From Phytophthora hibernalis (lineage: Eukaryota; Oomycota; Peronosporomycetes; Peronosporales; Peronosporaceae): a stretch of 64,000 nt of DNA. Under the pieces are notes generated by a model. That model saw nothing but the letters and a program-made list of their open reading frames with translations, did not search any database and had not been told where the DNA came from. How positions within the stretch are numbered: position 1 is the first letter of the stretch; each line of letters starts with the position of its first letter. Position numbers and translations under genes: made by a program. Below are positions 42,865-53,206 of the stretch, in pieces. The stretch spans positions 682,001 through 746,000 of the forward strand of contig JAAKBF010000159.1 in the NCBI GenBank assembly GCA_012656075.1. The letters are read 5' to 3'.

Positions 42865-44086
42865 TTATCCTGACAGGTAGCCTCTCACCGTGTTGAAGTC
42901 AACCTCCTTGAGAGAGTTAATGGTGCCGTTCAGGATGATGAACGAGCCCACGATCTGCGAAGTACGCACGGTCAGGCCCCTCGGGAAGAGCAGAGCAAGC
43001 GCCGTGGCTGCCATGTAGCGTTGACGAGGAGACACCGTCGTGGGCACGCGCACCTCGGCGCGGCGGATGAAGTCGTCCATGTGTTGGGCGTACGTCTTTT
43101 GCGGATGCATCAGCTTCATCGTGGACAGGTTGTGCGGCACGTGCGACAGGTAGCCGGACACAATCCCGGCCATCATACTGCCGATAGCGTTGTTCATCGC
43201 CGCGCTGTCCGTCAGAGGCAGGCGCTCCTCGAAGTAGTCCGAGCTGGTTCAGTCCCACGCCAAAGATGACTTCACGCAGCATACGCGGGGCTGTACCGCG
43301 GATCCAACGCGTGGCCAGCGACTCCGGGTTCATGTGGCCGGCGTTGAAGGCCTCGAGCATACTACTCACAGGCGTCATGATGACACCGGGGGACACGGCC
43401 TCCGCCAGGCGCACCAGCTGCGGGTACTCGTACTGGTCGGCGTCCACGTGCTTCTCCAGCATGTGGCGGATGCCCTTGAAGCCGTTAATGTACACGACGC
43501 GCGTGGGGATCTGCAGGTGCATCTCCGGGAAGAGTCTGGCCACGGGCTGGCCCGTGAGACGGGCGTTCAGCAGCGAGTTCATGCCGCTGCGGTAGAACGA
43601 CTCGATGGATGCGGCCACGGAGATGGCGAAGTAGGGCGTGGGCTTGGCGTGCTGCTCGAAGAGCGGCGTCTGCAGCAGCGAGGCCTGCCGCCGGATCTCC
43701 TTGCTGAGGCTATGCATGACCTCTCGTGAGGCCACCTTGTCCTCCAGCACGTCGTCCAGCGCCGCACTCTGCAGCGAGAAGCCGGCCACGGGCGTGAGGC
43801 AGCGCACCGTCACGGCAGCGGGGTCCTGCACGAGCGCGTGGTTGGAGCTCACGGCGCCGCTGGTCATGACGTCCAGCGTGTGCTCCTGGCCGTTGATGAT
43901 CTTGGTCGTCTCCACGCTGCCCGCCTGGAGCAGCAGCATCTCGCGCTGCGTCTCGCCCTGGCGGTACACGACGGCGTTCTTGGGGTACGTCACGGCCTTG
44001 GCGCGCGCGCAGATCTGACGCAGCGTTGGCTCTGAGCACAGGGAGAACATGCCACTGTTGGCGGCGGCTTGTACGCAGTCGTCCAT
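42865..44086 (-). CDS. cNMP-binding domain plus mitochondrial-carrier-like protein
   Basis: ATG at 44086 (MDDCVQAAANSGMFSLCSE). Residues ~10-130 fold-match a cyclic-nucleotide-binding domain (LRQICARAKAVTYPKNAVVY, RQGETQREMLLLQAGSVE), but the phosphate-binding cassette has no Glu/Arg pair (SSNHALVQDPAAVTVRCLT), so nucleotide binding is doubtful. Residues ~165-400 resemble mitochondrial carrier repeats: GVIMTPVSSMLEA, RWIRGTAPRMLREVIFGVG and GIVSGYLSHVPHNLSTMK, with degenerate PxDxxK motifs. A one-base shift near 43247, between NQL and DYFEERLPL, splits the frame; the second half is at 42865-43245. Without the shift the protein would be ~400 residues. Possibly a sensor-coupled transporter or scaffold; substrate unknown. 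Confidence 0.72.
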
Positions 44087-44642
44087 GGTCGGTGAGGAAG
44101 CGGGAGTACGCGGGAGTGCAGGAAGGAGGCCGGCGCGACGGTCTGCTTCGTCCGGAGCTAAAGCGACAATGAGCTGCCATGGAATCGATGGGCGGCGCAA
44201 ATGATTAGACAAATCGCACTTAAATGGATGTCGCAAGCTCTTTGTGCTGCACAGCACGTATTCAAAGATGCATTGTATTAGAAGATACGTTGAGTATCAC
44301 AAGGTTAAACTAAGAACTGCCGTTTGGTCCCGCTTTCAGTCTCACTGGTTTATTACATCACTGGATGTGACGAACATGGAGGAACGTTCATGCGGCTCGG
44401 ATACGCATGCCGCCCTCGCCTGTATCTGCACGCTGTTGACTCTCAACATGGTGATGATCCTGAGGAGGTGTATGGCTTTGCGGCGTCGATGGCCGGCGGC
44501 GTTCTGTATTGTTGCTGCGCAGTCCTGTAGGTATTATACCGGTACCGATTACTTGATCTTATTAGGTGATGCGCCTCCAACTTGGAGTCAAGGGCACGAC
44601 GTGGTCGGTATCTTGGCTTTCGTGTTGCGATAGCCAAGACAT
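44087..44642. other. Intergenic region
   Basis: 556 bases between two minus-strand genes: the promoter region of the cNMP/carrier gene plus the 3' region of the WD40 gene. No gene supported; open frames here are short and have no known motif. Confidence 0.4.
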
Positions 44643-47600
44643 CTACGAGAAGCGAGTGTTGTTGCTGCGCAGTCGGAGATGGCGCGGACTGGGCACGAGC
44701 GCCGACCGTCCGGCGCTGGAGGCGTTGATGGGTTTGCGTCGCGGCGTCTTGCGCAACGACTCCAGCGCCACGAGTCCGGGGACGTCGCTCGCAAACGCAC
44801 TCGAATCGCTGGCGTTGGGAGCGGGTAGCGCTCGACGCGGAAGCAGCGGTGGCAGGTACGTGCGCGAGATCTCCTCCAGGACGCTGGCTTCGGCGGCGGC
44901 GGCCTGCGCCATGCGCTCCGTGCGGCGGCGCTGGGCTGTGAGGTCCCGTCGCTCATCTTTTCGTAGCAGCGCGTGGACGTCTTCCACCACAGGCGCCGCC
45001 ACCGTCTCTTTGCGGCGCTCCCGGGCGTCAAAGTCCACGGAGAAGCGCCACGGTCGGATATTAGTATCGGGGTTTTCGGGGTTGAGGTTCAAGCTGCTGC
45101 TGGCTGAAGGGCCCAGGCCGCCCTGCATGAGCACACCCAGACACTCGCCACTCAGAGACCAGATCTTGACTCGACGGTCGAAGGACGACGTCACGAGGCT
45201 CTTGGGCTCCGCGATCATCTGCACCGAGTACACCACGTCGCCGTGCGCCTTCCACCGCCGCACGAGCGACACTGGCGGCAGTCTCCGCATCTCCCCATCT
45301 TCGCACCAGGTCTCCTCGTCGTCATCGGCATCGGCCGCTACAAGCGGCATGCCTGTCGGGAAGAAGAAGGAGGTGAACGGGTCTCTATGGGCGTAGGCCC
45401 CCACTCCGGCGTGTTGCACGCCTTCCGCACCATACTGGCGGCGTCCACGCGCAAGTTTCGCTGTGCGTTGGCGCACTCGACATGTTTAGCCAGCGGCTTA
45501 AGGTCGAAGTTGTTAGCAAGACGCATTAACAGCGGAAGGACATTCCAGACACTCAAGAAACCCTTTTCGTCGCCTGTGATAATCAAGAACGAGGTGAAGT
45601 CCATAGGATCAGCGTCGCGGTCGTCTCCATCAGCCCCAGTAGACGAAAGTGAGCTGCGACGCGTGGAGTGCGTATCAATGCAGTTTACCGAGGCGGTTCC
45701 CAGATGATTGTGCTGGTTGCGGAAGCGAAACACGCATTTGCCCTTGTAGCGGGCCGACGGACGCATTGCCCAGAAGCAGAGGTTACCCGTGCTATCGCTG
45801 GACAAAAGCAGCGGAAAGGGATCCAAGAAATGCAGGCATAGCAGACCGTTCACATGGCCGATACACGTAGCGTCCAGGCGACCAAATTCGTAATCCCATA
45901 CTTGCAGAGAGCAATCGGATGACCCTGACGCCAACAAGGACAGGTGATACGAAAAGCTGAGAGTGGTGATGTCCGTGGAGTGCCCGCCGATCAACCTCCG
46001 AAGAAGCACACCGCGCTCCGAGTCCTCTCGTCGTGAATATTGATGGAACAGTCCCATGAAACGCTGATGACCGCCATGTGCTCCGCGCAGTAGCACAACT
46101 TTGTTACTTCAGCATTGTGGGCACGGTTCCCCAGCTCGGGGTATGCAAATGACTTCATGTGTGATCCATTGAGGTAGTCGAACACCTGGATGTTGCCACC
46201 TGTGTCGTAAGCAAGATTGGACTGCAATGAGATAAATACGAAGTGATTCTCCGCAACGAAGCAACATACCATGGTCCCCAGCGATGAGTTTGCGCTCTCG
46301 GAAGTCAAGGCACAGCGTTGTCAGGTCGGTAGAACTCAGATCCCTGAAACCAGCCAACCATCAAAACGAACAAGTAAGCCGAGGAACTTCGCACCTCAAG
46401 TCCCTACTCGACTCACCTGTACACTCGAATGAGCTTCCCAAGACGCGCATCCCAGATTTTGACGTCCCTCCCTGCTGCTGTGATGAAAGAGAGAGACGTT
46501 GGGTTGTACAGTGCGATGAACACAGGGTGGTCGTCGGTTAGCTCGGGGTTTTCAAGCTTCTCGTAGTCAAACTTGACTAGCTGCAGGAAAGTACAGCTTA
46601 CAAGTTAGCTTCTATCGTGGCGATCGAGTTACAAGAAATGGATCTCGTGCCTTTTTGCCAGCTGCAACAATTCGCTTCTCCGAAGTGATAGACACAATGT
46701 TCTTGACGTCCCCCATATTCTCGGCTGTGAAGGTTTGCATGCAGGCAAAATTGCGAATATCCCAGACTTTGAAAACCCCATCGACGTCTGCCGTGATGAT
46801 CTGCGGTGTGTCCGGGATAATTTCTACACCGCACAAACTGTTGTTGTGGCCGTGCAAACGAAGAATGAGTTGATCCACATATGGATTCCACACTAGAGCG
46901 TCAAAGTCAAAGCCCGCAGACACAAGAAATCGATATTCGGGTGAATATGCGAGTGATCGCACTCCCTTCGCATGCCCGTCAAGTTGCTGTTTGTGTTTGC
47001 CTGTGTGGACGTCCCACAACCGGATTGTGCGGTCCATGCTGGCGGAAGCTAGTGACTCGAGCGTGGGCAACTGGGTAGCACCAAGACGATTAGCATTTAG
47101 AGCTCAATGTAATGCAGCGCGTAAGTATCGAATGATGAAGCACGGACCGTGAGGAGATCAAGAACCATATCATCGTGAGATCGAGTGAGCACTCGCCCGT
47201 GCACCTCGCCGCCCATATGATGCTTCTCTTCCATGCGTTCTGCGTCCCAAGCGTAGACGATGCCGCTCACTCCAGCTGAAAAGAGTGCTGATGACTCCGG
47301 GTACCACTTGAGGCAGTTCTGTGAGGTTGGAGTATGGCAGCTTTTCGTTAGCCGCAATGTAGTGTCGTCATAGAAGCGGAACTGCAGATCGGAAGACGCC
47401 ACGATATATTGGTTGTACTAGAGACAGCCAATGCGGCAAAGAACGAGTTTTCCATTAGTAAAGGAGCCCATGAAATGCACAACACCCACCTTAGGCAAAT
47501 GCTCGGCGCACTGTACGAATCCCTCCGGTGACTTGATTGTGCGCATGAGCTCACAGTTGACATTGTAGATCTTGAGATACGGGCTACAGTTTTCTACCAG

Positions 47601-48263
47601 CGCCACCAGATCATTCGACGGGAAGTAGTAAATGTGGTCAATGAACGTGCTGTGCTTGGAGGCGTCTTCCCACTGCACGTGGTGGTACTCCTGAATCGAG
47701 TTCGGTTGGTGGCTCTTGACTGTGAGTCCCGTGTCTACGATGAAAGACGTGAACTCTTCCCACTCCATCGACCCGTCGCCGTTGATGTCAATCTGTGCGA
47801 AAAGCTCGCAAAGATTCGCTACGAGTTGCGACTCGCACAGGTCGTGGAGCCGCGAGTTCTCGTCTGTGTGGGCGCTGCTCTGCACGAAGCGCATCATGAC
47901 GTAGACGAACTCGGAGATGGATAACCCCTTCTCCTTCCGCAGAAACTCGGTGCGCAGTGTGCTCACCTGCCACAGACAGTTAGTTGGTGCCAATACCGGA
48001 GCGTTGGTAGATATAAATGCGCACTTTTTCCATGTCCATCATCATCATAATGTCCATGGTGAAGCCCTTTTCGGGTTCATGTTCGTAGGATCGACCGCTG
48101 ACCTTTTGCTTGGAACTGGAGCACACAATGTCATGGGGTTAACTGCGAATTTCAAAGATATAAAGCAGATTTGGTATGTGGTCGTACAATTGGTTGGCCA
48201 CTTCCGTCAGGAACGCAGGCGAGATCCGCTTGACGCCGTCGCACGCTTCCTCATCGTCCATCT
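44643..48263 (-). pseudogene. EF-hand and WD40-repeat protein (WDR49-like), interrupted
   Basis: Multi-exon minus gene. Exon 1 starts MDDEEACDGVKRISPAF (48263). An intron of ~66 nt before VSTLRTEFLRKEKG has branch site CTAAC. An EF-hand (FAQIDINGDGSMEWEEF) lies at about 47755-47805. WD repeats follow: LWDVHTGKHKQQLDGH, VFKVWDIRNFACMQTF, DVKIWDARLGKLIRVY (exon at about 46400-46585), LQVWDYEFGRLDATCIGH, FLSVWNVLPLLMRL, VKIWSLSGECLGVL; the C-terminal ~130 residues are charged and basic. Introns are 50-85 nt with CTAAC-like branch sites. Breaks: an in-frame TAG at 47420-47418, a one-base shift near 46010 and another in a G-run near 45400. EF-hand/WD40 proteins of this kind are often ciliary. Either a decaying gene or a consensus with errors. 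Confidence 0.75.
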
Positions 48264-48747
48264 TGCCGACTGTGGAGAGACGCCTTCACTTCAATGACGT
48301 ACCACATTAATCGTACATTAAGTTGGATACAGTACTAAAGGTTCCTTTTGTCTCCAGGGTAGGATAACGAGTCTCGTGTAGGCTCAACTTTCTGGTCAAA
48401 CGTGCGTGTTGAATATTTCCTACAAAATCTTGTAAAATGTATGCTCGTTTACTCAAATCCTGCATCCAAGATCGTTGGCTCGTTTTTTGTTGATCATATG
48501 GAATTTCTTACAAACTTCCATATAAAACTATCAGAGCTCGCGCGTACGGGTAGGCTTGTACCCATGCTACCCGTGCGCTTTCGGCCTGGAGACTAAAGGT
48601 TAAACGTTCATAAAGTTGGATACTTTGTGTACGTTTAATTTGGAGCGTAAAAGTTGACATTATTTCCACAAATTTCTGTTTGTCGGTCTATCTTCGGAAG
48701 CGCATGGGCGGTTTGCGGCATAATCGAAGGAGCACTCGTGGACGCGA
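48264..48747. other. Intergenic region with possible small repeat element
   Basis: Between about 48305 and 48650 there are paired words: AAGTTGGATAC near 48322 and 48612, and CCTTTTGTCTCCAGG near 48343 with the inverted CCTGGAGACTAAAGG near 48584. This could be a decayed miniature element of ~350 bases. No coding support. Confidence 0.3.
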
Positions 48748-49626
48748 CTATCGGAGACGGGGCCGAGCGATCCGCTTTGCAGGGTCCTTCTCCAACAACC
48801 TCTCCAGGAGCTGCTTCACGTGTGGAGACGCCTTCGGTCTGGTCGGGAACTCCAACTCCTGGTGCGTGCAAGCACTAGGCGGGTAGAAGGGTCCGTACCC
48901 GAAGACCATCTCGAACAGCAAGATGCCCGCACTGAACATGTCAATGTCTGGACCGTAAGATGTCTTTCCCTCCAGCAATTCAGGCGCGATGTAGCCCACC
49001 GTACCGAAAATGCCAGCAAATGGCAGCGAAGTCTGGTGAGCGCCAAAGGCACGGGAGGCACCGAAGTCGCACAACTTCACAGTAGTTCCACCGTCGTCTA
49101 GCAGTATGTTGTGAGGCTTAATGTCATGGTGCACGATTTTGTTGCCATGAAGGTACTCGAGGGCGACCAGCAGTTGCCGGAAGAGAACACGGCATTTGTT
49201 TTCTTCGATCCCCGCGCCAGTGATAATTGTGTTGAGAGAGCCGCTGTCGGCGCGCTGCAGAATGAAGTAGTGTGCGCCATCGTCTTCGAAGACGTCCAAC
49301 AGCTTGATAATGTGTGGGTGGTCCAGGCCCTTGTGGATGACTTGCTCGCGAATCACCGACTGCTTTTCCTCAGGAGAGATCAAAATGTACTTTGGCACAA
49401 TTTTCACTGCCACCTCCTCCAGCGAGGACTTGTCCTGTCCAGCGCACACCTTGCCGTATGCGCCGGCAGCGAACGACCCACGGAGGAGGTAGCGACCATG
49501 CATGGCCTTTTCACGTGGGGTAAGCAGCGTCGAACTCTCCGACGCCGTGAGCATGCGGGGGCTCGCTACGCTTTTCCGTGAAGAGCCCGTCCGCATTACC
49601 GCCGGGGCACACAAGCTACCATCCAC
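48748..49626 (-). CDS. Ser/Thr protein kinase with HHD catalytic loop
   Basis: 292 codons, no intron needed. The kinase domain starts near residue 46: glycine loop FAAGAYGKV (52-60), ATP-binding Lys in VAVKIVPK (K75), catalytic loop IVHHDIKPHN with Asp168, DFG at 187-189, GTVGYIAPELLEG with APE at 214-216, and DIDMFSAGILLFEM. Overall layout is CAMK-like. The catalytic loop is HHD, not HRD. The frame ends at residue 292, soon after the subdomain XI arginine (KDPAKRI), so the last helix is short or the true C-terminus is in another frame. The gene is followed on its 5' side by the first pogo-like element, 150 bases away. Substrate unknown. Confidence 0.9.
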   Translation of the reverse strand: MDGSLCAPAVMRTGSSRKSVASPRMLTASESSTLLTPREKAMHGRYLLRGSFAAGAYGKVCAGQDKSSLEEVAVKIVPKYILISPEEKQSVIREQVIHKGLDHPHIIKLLDVFEDDGAHYFILQRADSGSLNTIITGAGIEENKCRVLFRQLLVALEYLHGNKIVHHDIKPHNILLDDGGTTVKLCDFGASRAFGAHQTSLPFAGIFGTVGYIAPELLEGKTSYGPDIDMFSAGILLFEMVFGYGPFYPPSACTHQELEFPTRPKASPHVKQLLERLLEKDPAKRIARPRLR

Positions 49627-49987
49627 AGCATCTTCACTACTGCAGTCATTAGCTGGGTTGGAGCCGAGTTAGCTGCGTTCTGTACTGGTGTTGCTACCGT
49701 CCGAGCAAGCCGCGGGGACGGCATTTTATGTAGCTGTGTCATCGTCCTCGTCCTCCAGATCGTATGTGTTGATGTACCGTAATCACCCTATCAGAAGCGT
49801 CGCTTCGTCAGAAGCGTCAGCTCTTTTCAGCCAATAGGCGATCTAGAAATTGCAGATGTTAAATTCTTTTTGTCATAAGGGTCACTTAAATACCGGTAAT
49901 TTACCAGTTTTTCAAACATTTTTGGGAGGAAATTCGAGTGGTCTCGGCGTGTTGAAACCCGGGTACAGCTCATTTTAGCTTTGGGGA

Positions 49988-51898
49988 ATGACAAGACCTG
50001 TTATTAAAGGCGTGCGGCGCAAGCTAAGCCATACTTGCGCAAAGCAGTATCCTATGCCACTAAAAGAAGGTGTATTGATCTGTATGATAAAGATGAAGAT
50101 CTCACAGCTGCAATCACTGTTATTTTGGTATGCAAAACCCAGCTAGTCTCCGAGCTCTAAAAAACAAGTTCGGAAGTGGATCGCTAACCGAGGCTACATC
50201 TACGCGCAATGTGAGGAAGGAAGAGGCGCTGACTTCCGTCATCGGCAGCGAGGCGTGGCTACAGTGTTGGCTCCTGAATCTGAGTTGGAAATTGTTCAGT
50301 GGATTAACGCTCTACGTAGAGATGGGATTCCTGTTTCGTTGTCCATGCTGAGTGTCAAAGCGCTGGAGGTGGCCCAGGAAGCCTCAATTTCGCTGGACCA
50401 CTTCCGCGCTTCCCATTCATGGAGCAAGAAGTTCATGAGGCGTCATCGACTTTCCATCAGGGCCCGCACCCGCCAAGGACGGACATACCACACCCGAAGA
50501 CGCAGTCGAAGCCGCTCAATCTTTTTCGGCAACTGTCCGACGGGCAATCGTTGAAAAAGGTGTAACTAAGATTTACAATGCTGACCAAACAGGTACCGTA
50601 CAGCCAGAATTGAGTTTTGACGTTTCTAATTTTAACCGAATTGTATTTTGTAGCCGTATTTGCCTCGTAGAACAATCTCCGCTCGGAATGCTAGGACTGT
50701 GTGGGTCAAGTGCGCTGGCAAGGATAAGGAGCGCGCAACAGCAATGCTGCTTGCTGATTCATCTGGCGTTAAGTGCCCTCCTTTCCTGGTTTTCAAGAGC
50801 AAACCCTCCACGCGACCAGTAATTCAAGCAGTAAACAAGACGAAGCAGCATGGCTTCGGACGTACGATTTGGAGAGAGGTACAGCCACTACAAACATCTA
50901 CTGGATGTCAGGTCTACAGAAACGCGAATGCATGGTGGACAGCGGACCTCTCAATCGAGTATCTCCGCTTCCACTTTGCTGATCGAGAGTCTCTCGATGA
51001 GCCGGTATTTTTGCTCTGGGACGACTTCTCCGGTCATTAGACTGAAGAAGTCATTCAATATGCAAAGCCGATTAGTGTCGTGCTCGTCAAGGTACCACCC
51101 CGCTATACATACGTATGCCAACCCGCGGATATCGCATGGAACAAGCCTATGAAAGACATCCTGCGGAAGCGCTGGATTGTTAATCTTCGGGAGCAAATTG
51201 CGGGGTTTCAAAACCTAATTGAGCTTAAGAAGGCCAAGGAACGGCAAGCATACGCGCTTCTAGTTGCGGCGCGGCAACGAGCAGCGATTGAACATGGTGT
51301 GATCCCACGGAGCGGACCCGACGACGCGGCACCGGCTGCACCTGAGTACATGAATACTAGTGGCAGTCCTACCGAAGACGCTGTCGTGCACGAATGGTGC
51401 ATGCGCTCTCGAGATAGCTCGAGCAGCTCCGACATTGACTCGGACGCAGCCCAGGAAGCTGCCTTGGTACCGCGCCGCCAACGACGACGCACTCCACCAA
51501 GTGGCTTCAAGCTTGAAGCGCCAAAGCGAAGACACATGATCGAATGGATTGGAGACGCCTGGAACGCATTAACACCTTCAGTTATTATCAGTGGGTTCGG
51601 TAAAGCAGGGCTACTCACTTACACACGAGATAGTGTTGTTGCTGGCGGAGACGCAGCTATTCCATACGACGGAGTCATCATCGACAGCATACAGCGAATG
51701 AGCATCAGCAAGGGTGTTGGACCAAGCACTGTAAACTCAAGCGATGACGCAGCTATTCCAGACGACGGAGTCATCATCGACAGCATACAGCGAATGAGCA
51801 TCAGCAAGGGTGTTGGACCAAGCACTGTAAACTCAAGCGATGACGCAGCCAGCGTCTTTTCGTCGACTTCGTCGGTCATGAGTAGCAGCGAAGAGTAG
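49988..51898 (+). pseudogene. Pogo-like transposase, copy 1, interrupted
   Basis: From ATG 49988 (MTRPVIKGVRRK): a CENP-B/Tc5-type helix-turn-helix region (VRKWIANRGYIY-like, VQWINALRRDGIPVSLSM, SWSKKFMRRHRLSIR), then the DDD core: IYNADQT near 50572, FLLWDDFSGH near 51015-51037, and YVCQPADIAWNKPMK near 51110-51155. The C-terminus is Ser/Asp-rich with a 96-bp (32-codon) tandem duplication at 51651-51842. A one-base shift lies near 50125, a second near 50490, a possible ~61-nt intron at 50593-50653, and a TAG at 51038-51040 directly after the second Asp block. All these except small indels are shared with copy 2. Compared with copy 2, it has one extra A in the run near 50556. Confidence 0.9.
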
Positions 51899-51955
51899 CC
51901 ACGATAGAGTAAACCCCGTTCAAAATTGAATGCTTTAACTGTTGAAGCACAAACG

Positions 51956-52320
51956 GCACACCCCAAAGTCAGTCAATATTCATCGCACGCCGCTCATACT
52001 GCACACCATCCTAGGTAGGATACTAATGAAGCACAGTACCAAATCTCACCGTGTACCGAGGGATCCACGTCGAGAAAACTGCGCGAGCACGCGGCGTCTG
52101 GTCGCCTCTTTACGAATTTCAATAGTGAAGAAAATGGCACACACCGAAGTCAGTCAATATTTATCACATGCAGCTCATACTTGACACCCTCCTAGGTAGG
52201 ATACTAATGAAGCACAGTACCAGCGCTCACCGCGTGCCGAGGGCTCCACGTCGAGAAAACTGCGCGAGCAAGCGGCGTCTGGCCACTGCCTGGGCAGCTC
52301 TGTGGTGTACACTACGCAAA
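51956..52320 (+). repeat. Subterminal direct repeats of pogo copy 1
   Basis: Two ~180-bp repeats sharing AGTCAGTCAATAT, CCTAGGTAGGATACTAATGA and GTCGAGAAAACTGCGCGAGC. Similar subterminal repeats often bind transposase; that is inference. Copy 2 has the same pair at about 56758-57115. Confidence 0.85.
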
Positions 52321-52422
52321 TAGTCGATTCCGTACTACATGTTCAGTACGGATACCGGTATTAGCACCGTACATGTCAAATTAAGTTCGTGTATTATGCT
52401 TTTTGATCAGTGCTGGAAACCC

Positions 52423-52884
52423 CTAGCCCGTGTATATTTCGGGTGACGCCTCTGACAGGGGGAATACGGTACATGCTTTGGCTCTTCTTTGGCATCGCCA
52501 GGAGACTGAGCGACGGTGGCGAGTAGCAGCTAGTCTCGCCTCTTCGAAGCTCAGCGCCCGCACGTAGCGATAGTCGCCCGGATTCCGGCGCTGGAACCAG
52601 GAAGGGTCGACGCCGCAACGCACGCGGTTGCAGATGACGATGTCTTCCTCCATGACGCTGAAGTTGCGCAGAAGTAGCAGCTTCTTGCCGTTGTGGCGCT
52701 TGGCCTGCTGGTTCTCGGCGTCCACTGCGACCGCCCCCATCTGCGACGTCGGGGGCTCAGGCTTACTGTGCGACCGCTGGAAGGAGCCGCGGCCGAGACG
52801 GACAACGGCCACGTCGTGCGCCGACAGATCCAGCGGCGACTTGGCGGGTGGCGCCGGACGCAGCAGGCGGACAGAATCGTTCAT
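52423..52884 (-). CDS. Unknown protein, C-terminus run into pogo copy 1
   Basis: 153 codons from MNDSVRLLRPAPP. It has VRLGRGSFQRSHS, KKLLLLRNFSVMEEDIVI, WFQRRNPGDYRYVRALSFEE. No family recognised; no signal peptide or membrane segment. The last ~15 residues (VFPLSEASPEIYTG) are encoded by the transposon's terminal repeat, so the original end is lost or displaced, or splicing excludes it. The gene lies between two pogo-like copies. Confidence 0.6.
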   Translation of the reverse strand: MNDSVRLLRPAPPAKSPLDLSAHDVAVVRLGRGSFQRSHSKPEPPTSQMGAVAVDAENQQAKRHNGKKLLLLRNFSVMEEDIVICNRVRCGVDPSWFQRRNPGDYRYVRALSFEEARLAATRHRRSVSWRCQRRAKACTVFPLSEASPEIYTG

Positions 52885-53206
52885 GACTTGGCTGGGCAGG
52901 ATTTAGCTATTCTGAGAATGAGCACCTTACACCGCTTCACGAAGTAGGAACGGTTTTGAGAGGTGCGAGAGGAGCATCTTTAACGTGGTAGCGTTGATAC
53001 GCGCCGATTGGGGATAAAAAGCAGCCTTGCGTTCAACGCACGCAACTTGCGAGGTACCAGTGGCAGACGACCCGAGAGCGATGTCATGCTGCTGTGTGCG
53101 CAATTTCTGCTTTGTGGAAGTCGCCAAGTGGTTGTGAGCTAGCTATGCTTCCCGACAGGCCATCGTCGACAACTTCGGTCAACAAGCAGATCGTCTTTTA
53201 TACAGC
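52885..53206. other. Intergenic region
   Basis: 322 bases between two minus-strand genes; no feature seen. Confidence 0.4.

Larger units (their letters stand above)
49777..52469 (+). mobile_element. Pogo-like DNA transposon, copy 1
   Basis: 2693 bases, flanked by TA (49775-49776 and 52470-52471). Imperfect terminal inverted repeats: CCGTAATCACCCTATCAGAA on the left and CCGTATTCCCCCTGTCAGAG at the right end read inward. The subterminal right region has two ~180-bp direct repeats (51956-52135 and 52136-52320). The coding region is pogo/Tc5-like. About 98-99% like copy 2 at 54580-57261 by eye, but in a different place with its own TA pair. Confidence 0.93.

Noticed and set aside
44566..45396. 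Plus-strand 276-codon frame
   Set aside because: Antisense to the WD40 gene's conserved WD and C-terminal segments.
49111..49581. Plus-strand 156-codon frame
   Set aside because: Antisense to the kinase domain.
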